Positions 58,118-64,000 of a stretch of 64,000 bases of DNA are shown here, in pieces; within the stretch, counting starts at the first letter, position 1; every line of letters begins with the position of its first letter. Made by a program: the position numbers and the translations under genes. A model generated the notes under the pieces. It searched no databases, was not told the DNA's origin, and was given only the letters and a program-made list of their open reading frames with translations. Source of the stretch: Zhengella sedimenti (lineage in GTDB: Bacteria; Pseudomonadota; Alphaproteobacteria; Rhizobiales; Rhizobiaceae); assembly GCF_046506625.1 (NCBI RefSeq), contig NZ_JBKFFP010000001.1, forward strand, positions 682,001 through 746,000, written 5' to 3'.

Positions 58118-58279
58118 TTGTCGAAAATCCTGTCCCTCATCATCATCATCATGATGGCCGTGCACCTGATCAAGCCGTTGGGACTGCCGGGGCTGAAGCG
58201 GCGCAAGGATTTCTGGAAACTGGCCCTGATCGCCATCGCGGCCATCGTGATCACCGTGGCGATCCGGCCCGGCGGCTGA
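58118..58279 (+). CDS. Small two-helix membrane protein, 53 aa
   Basis: A TTG start with GAGGAG seven bases upstream encodes MSKILSLIIIIMMAVHLIK, a basic loop (LKRRKDFWK) and a second helix ALIAIAAIVITVAI. Similar IKPLGLPGLKRRKDFWK-containing small proteins occur in many rhizobia (from memory). Function unknown. Convergent with the secreted protein gene, 10 bp apart. Confidence 0.75.
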   Translation: MSKILSLIIIIMMAVHLIKPLGLPGLKRRKDFWKLALIAIAAIVITVAIRPGG

Positions 58280-58289
58280 TCCGGCCGGA

Positions 58290-59225
58290 TCAGCGCCGCG
58301 TTGCCGACCAGTCGCCGGACGGCATGTCCCAGCTGTTGCCCGCCTTCCAGTTTCCCGTCGCGCCGAGCGGGGTGATGCGCCCGGAAAGGTTGCCGGCATA
58401 GGCCATGGGCTTGTCCCATTTGCCGGCGCCGACAAGCCCCTTCAGCGAAGCCGACAGCGCGCCGTCGGGCGTGACCCGGCCGGTGAAGGAACCGTTGACC
58501 GGATCGCCCTGGTAGGCACCCGAGACGGTGCCGGTGACCTGGAAGCCGAAGATGCGGAACTCGATGCTGCCCGAGGCGCCGCCGCCAAGACTGCCGGAAT
58601 AGGTGCCCTCGAATCCTGCCGGTTCCGAGACAGCCTTGTAGGCCGTCAGAAGCGGCTCGAGTCCGTGCAGGCGGTCGCGCATGTCGTGGATGGCCGGGAG
58701 GATGGAGCGCTTGTAGTCATCGATGAGGCGTATGCCCTGGTCGGCGGTGCGCAGCTTGTAGAAATCGTCCTTGATGACCTCCATGTTCTTCGACATGGCA
58801 ATGGAGAAGGGATCGAGTGCGCCGGCGCGCGGGCGCATCCGGTTGATCATCTCGCCGACGATGTCGCGGATGGCCTGCTGGGAATAGCGCGTCCGGTCCT
58901 TCTGGAACTTCTGTTGGAGATCATCGAGTTCCTTCCAGATGCGCTTGCGCTCCTCCATCATGGCGGCAAGCTTGTCGCGATAGGCCTGAACCGGGTTCGA
59001 CGAGACCTGTCCGCCCTGGCGCAGCGTGTTCTTCAGGTCCTCGATGTTCCGTTCGGCAAGCTGGTAGCTGTTGCGCCAGCTTTTTCGCTCCAGCGAGTCC
59101 TCCAGCACATTGCCGATGCGGTTGATGACATAGTCCACATTGTCCTGTTGGGCGGCGTTCGCCGCCGGCGCGAAAATCCCTGACGACAGGACGAGGAGGA
59201 TGAGCGCGCGGGCAAGTCTCAGCAT
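58290..59225 (-). CDS. Secreted protein with coiled coil and glycine-rich beta domain
   Basis: A 311-aa protein of unknown function. A signal peptide (cleavage after ANA, about residue 24) is followed by a long helical region (about 30-200) with heptad-like MMEERKRIWKELDDLQQKF. The C-terminal 100 residues (about 205-305) are Gly/Ser-rich and beta-like: GTYSGSLGGGASGSIEF, GTVSGAYQGDPVNGSFTG, PDGALSASLKG. It is probably periplasmic. It lies four bases after the 379-aa secreted-protein gene. Confidence 0.75.
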   Translation of the reverse strand: MLRLARALILLVLSSGIFAPAANAAQQDNVDYVINRIGNVLEDSLERKSWRNSYQLAERNIEDLKNTLRQGGQVSSNPVQAYRDKLAAMMEERKRIWKELDDLQQKFQKDRTRYSQQAIRDIVGEMINRMRPRAGALDPFSIAMSKNMEVIKDDFYKLRTADQGIRLIDDYKRSILPAIHDMRDRLHGLEPLLTAYKAVSEPAGFEGTYSGSLGGGASGSIEFRIFGFQVTGTVSGAYQGDPVNGSFTGRVTPDGALSASLKGLVGAGKWDKPMAYAGNLSGRITPLGATGNWKAGNSWDMPSGDWSATRR

Positions 59226-59229
59226 GGCA

Positions 59230-60369
59230 TCAGTCCTTCAGGTAATTGTTCAGGTCGCGCATGACGGCTTCCATGCCGTTGCGCGGCGTGGCCGATGGCG
59301 CGCCGGAACCGGACACGGGAGGCAGGTCTTCCGGGTCAGCGCCGGCCAGCGGGCTTGCGCCGGAATCCATGCCGGCCGGCGGCTGTGTGTCCCGTGCGGT
59401 CGCAGCCGGCGGTTCGTCGGTGAAGGAAATGCCGGGCGCAGCCTCCGGCTCGGCCGCGTCGCCATCAGGCTGCATGGTTTCGCCTGCCGGTGCGGTGAAA
59501 TCGAGTTCCTCTTCATCCAGCATGACGCCGCTGCCGTCGCGGGAGACATTCACCATGACATTGTCGCGGGGAATGGCGACCGAGAAGGCCCAGCGGCCAT
59601 TGGCCTCGAGCATGTCCATCCAGAGGGGAACGAAATAGTCGCGGGTGGCGCCGCGCGGATCGTAGTCGAACTCCATGCCGAAGACCGGATAGGTCCGGTC
59701 CTGGCAAAGCGCCAGCCAGAGCAGGCGGTTGGCGCCGGCCTGTTCCAGGACAGCGCGCACGGGATGACGCCACGTGCCCAGTTCGACCATGGTGCAATCC
59801 TGGCCGAACCGGTCAGCCAGCCATTGCCGATCGACATCCGGACCCGTGGCCAGACCTGCCTGTTGCGGGGGCATGGCAGGCGCGCCCTCGTCTTGATCCG
59901 CTGCCGTCGCCGATGGTGCATCCGCATCGCCATCGAACCGGATGCTGTCCAGTACATCGCGCAGCAGGGCATCGTGCGCGCCGGTCTCTCCCTTGGGGAA
60001 GTCCACGGCCAGCACGAGCTGACGGCCATCGTCGCGCGGCTCCAGGAGAACCGCCTTCAACGATTCCTCGGAATAGAAGTCGTAGTGGACGAGCAGGGCG
60101 GGGCGGCCTGCCACCGAGATCGTCTCGTGTGACAGGATGTCGGGCGCACCGAGCAGGGGTTCATCGGGCAGCCACCAGTAGACCGAGAGACGGCCGAGAC
60201 TGTCCGGGCGCACGAAGCCCAGTTCCTGATCCTCGATGCGGGTGAATTCCGCCCACCGGTCCGGCGCCTCGAAACTGACACCGGCAAGCGAATGGACTTC
60301 GCCGGCTGCCGCCGGACCGTACAGGGCAAAGGCCAGAAGACCCGCCACCAGCATGCCCCTTAACCTCAT
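59230..60369 (-). CDS. Secreted protein of unknown function
   Basis: A 379-aa protein with a signal peptide (MRLRGMLVAGLLAFALYGPAAAG). The N-terminal half (about 25-150) has a PsbP/Mog1-like look: VSFEAPDRWAEF, LLVHYDFYSEESLKAVLL. The middle (about 190-300) holds two Cys (DCTMVEL, ALCQDRT) that may pair. The C-terminal 80 residues are acidic, Pro/Ala-rich and probably disordered. The start at 60369 follows GGAGGG. Same operon as the 311-aa protein gene. Confidence 0.75.
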   Translation of the reverse strand: MRLRGMLVAGLLAFALYGPAAAGEVHSLAGVSFEAPDRWAEFTRIEDQELGFVRPDSLGRLSVYWWLPDEPLLGAPDILSHETISVAGRPALLVHYDFYSEESLKAVLLEPRDDGRQLVLAVDFPKGETGAHDALLRDVLDSIRFDGDADAPSATAADQDEGAPAMPPQQAGLATGPDVDRQWLADRFGQDCTMVELGTWRHPVRAVLEQAGANRLLWLALCQDRTYPVFGMEFDYDPRGATRDYFVPLWMDMLEANGRWAFSVAIPRDNVMVNVSRDGSGVMLDEEELDFTAPAGETMQPDGDAAEPEAAPGISFTDEPPAATARDTQPPAGMDSGASPLAGADPEDLPPVSGSGAPSATPRNGMEAVMRDLNNYLKD

Positions 60370-60453
60370 GGGTGTCCCTCCTGCCCGTGTTTGCGTCATG
60401 GCGAGGCTAGCGTGGCGAGGCCTGTCCGCCTTGATCCTGATCAGTCCGGGGAG

Positions 60454-61995
60454 TCAAAGGGCCTCCAGGAACATCCGCGCATCCGTTCGGTGGTTCCTTC
60501 GCTTTTCATCCGCCATGCGGTCGAGCGTGCGATACATCATGGCCATGCGGGCATTGCCCGCCAGATACCGCCGGTTGCGGTCCAGGAAATCCCAGTAAAG
60601 GTAATTGAACGGGCAGGCGTCCGCGCCGGTTTTCTTCTTCACGTCGAAACGGCAGCCGGCGCAATAGTCCGACATGCGGTCGATATAGCTGCCCGAGGCA
60701 GCGTAGGGTTTTGACGCGAAGAGGCCGCCATCGGCCCAGAGGATCATGCCGACGACATTGGGCATCTCCACCCACTCATAGGCATCCCAGTAGACGAGGA
60801 GATACCATTCCTGCACCGCGCGCGGGTCGAGACCGGCGAGCAGGCAGAAGTTTCCGATCACCATCAGGCGCTGGATGTGATGGGCGTAGGCGTTGGCACG
60901 GGTTTCGCCAATCGACTGCGCAAGGCAGTTCATCTCGGTCTCGCCTGTCCAGAAGAAGCCGGGCAGGGGCCGGCGGGCGTCCAGCTTGTTGGAAGACGCA
61001 TAGGCCGGCATGTTCAGCCAGTAGATGCCGCGCACGAACTCCCGCCAGCCGATGATCTGGCGGATGAAGCCCTCGACGGCGTTGAGCGGCGCATCGCCGG
61101 CGTGAAACGCGTCCTCCGCCCTCCGGCAACATTCGCGCGGGTCCAGCAGGCCGCAATTGATCAGCGCCGACAGGTGGGAATGGAAAAGCAGCGGCTCGCC
61201 CTGCTTCATGGCGTCCTGGAACGTGCCGAACCGGGGCAGGGCCTCCTTCACGAACCAGTCGAGATAGTGCAGGGCCTGGCGGCGGGTGACCGGATAACTG
61301 AAGGGTTCGAGATCGCCGAAATGGTCGCGGAATTCCCTCGCCACGAGATCGAGCACCTCGCGCGTGGTGTCGTCGACCTTGTAGTCCGGACGGACGGGGA
61401 TGCACACGTCGTCGGGCAGGGGTTCCTGGTTCTGGCTGTCGAAGTTCCATTCCCCGCCTTCCGGCCGGTCGCCGCGCATCAGGAAGCCGCTGGCCTTGCG
61501 CATCTCGCGGTAGAAGAATTCCATGCGCAGCGACTTGCGCCCTTCAGCCCAATCACGGAACCGCTCATGGCTGCACAGGAAGCGCGTATCGGGGCGGATT
61601 TCCACCTCCGGTCCGAGGGTTTTGGTCCAGTCACGCATCATTTCCAGAAGGCGCCACTCGCCGGGTTCGGTCATGACGACGCGGGCCGCGCCGTGCCGTT
61701 CGATCGCGGCCCTGACAGCCGTTTCCAGCGAAGCGCCGTGCGGATCGCCGTAGCGCAGATAGTCGACGGCGATGCCTTTCGCTTCCAGGTCTCCGGCAAA
61801 GTGGCGCATGGCTGAGAAAAGAAACGCGATCTTCTTCTTGTGATGCCTCACATAGGTGGCTTCGGCGGCGACTTCCGCCATGATCACGATGTCGCCGTCG
61901 CCGATATCCTCCAGGGCCGTCAGCCGGGTGGAAAGCTGGTCGCCGAGCACGAGACGCAGGACGGGTGCGGTTGTCGTTTGCGCGCCACTAACCAT
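60454..61995 (-). CDS. phrB: Iron-sulfur cryptochrome/photolyase, (6-4) photolyase PhrB type
   Basis: A 513-aa FeS-BCP photolyase like Agrobacterium PhrB (507 aa). The N-terminal domain starts RLVLGDQLST; the FAD domain shows EGFIRQIIGWREFVRGIYW and NAYAHHIQRLMVIGNF. Four Cys positions for a [4Fe-4S] cluster are visible: one in PRECC and three in DYCAGC plus GADACPFNYLYW. Members repair (6-4) photoproducts with blue light. The start at 61995 has AGGGG upstream. Confidence 0.92.
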   Translation of the reverse strand: MVSGAQTTTAPVLRLVLGDQLSTRLTALEDIGDGDIVIMAEVAAEATYVRHHKKKIAFLFSAMRHFAGDLEAKGIAVDYLRYGDPHGASLETAVRAAIERHGAARVVMTEPGEWRLLEMMRDWTKTLGPEVEIRPDTRFLCSHERFRDWAEGRKSLRMEFFYREMRKASGFLMRGDRPEGGEWNFDSQNQEPLPDDVCIPVRPDYKVDDTTREVLDLVAREFRDHFGDLEPFSYPVTRRQALHYLDWFVKEALPRFGTFQDAMKQGEPLLFHSHLSALINCGLLDPRECCRRAEDAFHAGDAPLNAVEGFIRQIIGWREFVRGIYWLNMPAYASSNKLDARRPLPGFFWTGETEMNCLAQSIGETRANAYAHHIQRLMVIGNFCLLAGLDPRAVQEWYLLVYWDAYEWVEMPNVVGMILWADGGLFASKPYAASGSYIDRMSDYCAGCRFDVKKKTGADACPFNYLYWDFLDRNRRYLAGNARMAMMYRTLDRMADEKRRNHRTDARMFLEAL

Positions 61996-62104
61996 GAAAC
62001 CCCTTTCGCGCTGCAATGGCAGTCGCGGCGATATAGGGTCCGCAAGCCAATCGGCAAAATATCTGTTCCGGTTGGATGCTCTTTCCGGGCGGCGCCGGAT
62101 CCCG

Positions 62105-64000
62105 TCAGGGGCGGGGTCCGGCAACCGGAGGCGCGAAGGGCGTGACGTTGCTGCGGCGCTGACGGACGAGACCCGCCGGCGTCACGTCGAGCGCCCTTGC
62201 ATTGAGACGGCGCAGTCCCTCGGCGGTGACCAGTTCCCAGCGAAACGGATCGTCCGGGTCCGCATGCCGGCCGGCCAGCGAACCGCCTTCCTCCGGCGCG
62301 GCGAGGTAGAGACGGCCCTTCGCATTGGCCAGCCGGCGCACGGTGCGCAGGCTGCGCCCGGATTCGCCATCGATCTCCAGCAGGTCGCCGGCGCGCAGGC
62401 GCATGACGAGCTTGCCGCCGATCCGCGCCGCTTCCCAGGCCGGCCGCCAGTCCTTGCGCGCCACGTCCGCATGGCTGGCGCCGCAGGCGATCCACTCGCC
62501 CGTCTGCAGGGACACGATGTCGAGATGGGCATTGCCGGCAGGGACGATCCATGCAGCACCCCGACGGTTCGGCCGTGCGGTGTCGGAGGGCCGCGCGACC
62601 CTGACATGGCGAATGCGGGTCTCGCGCGAGAAGCGCGCCAGGATGTCGACGGGCCTTGTTCCGGGCGGGGCGGCTTCCAGACGAGCGATGACGCTGTGCC
62701 GCAACGTCGCGTCCCGGATGCGGCGTGTTTCCGCCAGGGTCAGGGCGGTGACGGGGCGGCGGGTCACGATCAGGGTCGTGCCGTCCACGCTTCCCGCGGC
62801 GCCATAGCGCATTTCACGGGTGGCGGGGCCGGCGGTTTCAGCCGCATGGGTGACCGTGGCATTCTCCAGCAGCGGCAGGATTTCAGGCCCGCAAACAGCC
62901 CGGGCGCTTGCGACATGCAGCGCCACGAGCGCGTCGAGCGCGTGATTGCGATTGTCAGCCAGGGACTTGGCGAAGAGGGGATGGGGATGCTCGCGTTCCA
63001 GCGCGCGCCGCAGCGCGGAGACGGCAAAGGGCGCGGCCCATTCCATGCGCGCTCCGGGCCAACGCGCGGCGATCTCGCCTGTTGCGGACGCGACGAGCCG
63101 GGCCATGGCCTTGCGCCGGCAATGTGCGGCTTCGTCCGGTGGTGCGGCCATGCCGGCAAGGCCGGGGTCACGGATGTCCGCGCGTCTGGAATGCGACCGG
63201 CCTGCGGGAAATTCACCGGGAAGCCGGTTGCCTTTCTGGCGGTTTGCCTCGGCATGGCAGAGAACGAGGTTTTGTGCAGCCGAATTGCCGCCGCGCGACA
63301 CCGGTATCACATGGTCGATCTCGTAGGCGCCCGAGAACAGCCGGTTCCGGCTCAGCGCCTTGCCGGACCAGGGGCACAGGGCCTTGCCGCCGGCAGCGCG
63401 CTCCTGCCGGTCCATCAGTGCAAGGGCGAGGCGGCGCCTGCGCGTCGGCCGCAGCCCGGCCTTGCGCAGAAGGCTCTTGCCCCAACCCGGCAGCGCCGCC
63501 CCTGCAAGCACGCCGTGCTGCGCGGGCGGCGCAAGGGCCTGCTCGATGACGACGGCATCTGGCTTGCCGAAACGGTGTTCAAGCGCGGCCATGCAATGGC
63601 GCAAGGCGGCAAGCGCCGGCGCGATCCTGCGCTCGGTCCGTGCGGCTTTCCGGCCCTCTTCGCCCTCATCGAGAAAGGCTGCGCGCAGCTTTTCAAGCAG
63701 GTCTTCCGTCAGGATGGCGGGATGAAAACGCTGCTGCATCAACCAGAGCGTCTCCAGTTCCCGAATAACGTGAAACCGGCTGACCTCGGGCACGGCTTCC
63801 GAATGCATGCCCAGCCGATTGCGCACCGGCTTGCGGCTGCGCACAGGCCCGGCATGCCGCCGCGCGAGCATTTCCCCGGGGGTCCGTGCGGGCAAGGGTT
63901 GCGGGTCCAGGTTTCCGGGGAGCAGGCGGCCACGCCTCTTGTGAAGATGCATCAGCACCCGGCCGAAGGCGTGCAGCGCGATCGCGCGGTCCAGGGCGGC
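62105..64000 (-). CDS. cas9: Cas9-family nuclease with near-absent REC lobe (5' end beyond window)
   Basis: The visible 631 codons hold the C-terminal side of a type II-C-like Cas9. In order: the GRVLMHLHKRRG segment after the bridge helix, TPGEMLARRHAGPVRSR, FHPAILTEDLLEKL, RuvC-II GKPDAVVIEQAL (Glu at 63542-63544), HNH CPWSGKAL...YEIDHVIPVSRGG...NLVLCHAEANRQKGN (Asp-His at 63311-63316), RuvC-III NRNHALDALV (His 62942-62944, Asp 62933-62935), and a Cas9-like C-terminus (MRLRAGDLLEIDG, LARHADPDDPF-like). Only about 45 residues separate FHPAILTEDLLEKL from RuvC-II, where Cas9 has the large REC lobe. RuvC-I and any cas1/cas2 or array lie outside. Confidence 0.85.
   Translation of the reverse strand, partial: AALDRAIALHAFGRVLMHLHKRRGRLLPGNLDPQPLPARTPGEMLARRHAGPVRSRKPVRNRLGMHSEAVPEVSRFHVIRELETLWLMQQRFHPAILTEDLLEKLRAAFLDEGEEGRKAARTERRIAPALAALRHCMAALEHRFGKPDAVVIEQALAPPAQHGVLAGAALPGWGKSLLRKAGLRPTRRRRLALALMDRQERAAGGKALCPWSGKALSRNRLFSGAYEIDHVIPVSRGGNSAAQNLVLCHAEANRQKGNRLPGEFPAGRSHSRRADIRDPGLAGMAAPPDEAAHCRRKAMARLVASATGEIAARWPGARMEWAAPFAVSALRRALEREHPHPLFAKSLADNRNHALDALVALHVASARAVCGPEILPLLENATVTHAAETAGPATREMRYGAAGSVDGTTLIVTRRPVTALTLAETRRIRDATLRHSVIARLEAAPPGTRPVDILARFSRETRIRHVRVARPSDTARPNRRGAAWIVPAGNAHLDIVSLQTGEWIACGASHADVARKDWRPAWEAARIGGKLVMRLRAGDLLEIDGESGRSLRTVRRLANAKGRLYLAAPEEGGSLAGRHADPDDPFRWELVTAEGLRRLNARALDVTPAGLVRQRRSNVTPFAPPVAGPRP

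Noticed and set aside
58136..58156. Run of CAT/ATC triplets as a microsatellite
   Set aside because: It encodes the isoleucine-rich helix of a well-formed 53-aa membrane protein with its own ribosome site.
61996..62104. Possible CRISPR array or tracrRNA next to the Cas9-like gene
   Set aside because: The 109-bp gap contains no repeats and no clear anti-repeat or hairpin. Any array would have to lie beyond the right edge.
1..64000. tRNA, rRNA, insertion sequences or prophage genes
   Set aside because: No transposase, integrase, phage structural gene, rRNA stretch or convincing tRNA cloverleaf was noticed by eye on either strand. A tRNA scan would be needed to exclude a single tRNA fully.

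Overview
The window is high-GC DNA densely packed with short-spaced operons. It looks like an alphaproteobacterial chromosome, most likely of the order Hyphomicrobiales (Rhizobiales). Pointers are a TrcR (DUF1013) cell-cycle regulator gene next to rpmJ, a rhizobial Irr-type iron box in front of bfd-bfr, an Omp25-like porin, close matches to the Agrobacterium-type uronate enzymes Udh and Gci, and typical rhizobial small membrane proteins. I see no rRNA, tRNA, insertion sequence or CRISPR array.

Layout. 1-10.5 kb: peripheral catabolism. It holds a gntR/acyl-CoA ligase/ThDP-enzyme operon (cut by the left edge), an ATGA-coupled operon of FMO, BASS-family transporter, epimerase and SDR facing its own TetR gene across a clean dyad, and mobA (3-hydroxybenzoate 4-monooxygenase) facing a MarR gene. 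10.5-16 kb: a P2A-type ATPase, bfr and bfd under an Irr-like box, and an MmgE/PrpD protein. 16-25 kb: a one-strand signalling cluster containing a membrane histidine kinase, an alpha-oxoamine-synthase (CqsA/LqsA-like) gene, a second membrane kinase with the same unusual sensor, a REC-GGDEF-EAL regulator and a PAS-GGDEF(degenerate)-EAL protein. 25-28.7 kb: a porin, a LuxR-type regulator with an overlapping leader ORF or frameshift, a PAS protein, small ORFs and a YetF-like protein.

28.8-52.3 kb is a sugar-acid island. udh-gci-kdgD with a GntR regulator encode oxidative uronate breakdown. An eleven-gene leftward operon headed by another GntR carries an IlvD/Edd (XylD-like) dehydratase, a DHRS6-like SDR, an FAH-family hydrolase, further SDRs, DenD and GarR-like dehydrogenases, a 2-hydroxyacid reductase, an FAD-linked hydroxyacid dehydrogenase and a KdgK-like kinase. 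Together these can degrade sugar acids non-phosphorylatively to pyruvate plus glycolate or lactate. Divergent from it are TRAP transporter genes dctPQM (DctQ with an N-terminal extension) and a UxaA-family dehydratase. An enolase-superfamily enzyme, a PhyH dioxygenase and a 3-hydroxyisobutyrate-dehydrogenase-like gene follow.

52.3-62 kb is mostly housekeeping or uncharacterised: alpha/beta hydrolase, TPR protein, rpmJ, trcR, a YafY/VOC pair with a perfect 12-bp inverted repeat, periplasmic rhodanese, SDR, small and secreted proteins, and an iron-sulfur (6-4) photolyase. At the right edge is a Cas9-family gene whose visible part has intact RuvC-II, HNH and RuvC-III motifs but almost no recognition (REC) lobe.

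The two strongest candidates for undescribed biology are the synthase/dual-kinase/c-di-GMP cluster at 16-25 kb and the REC-less Cas9-like protein at 62.1-64 kb.
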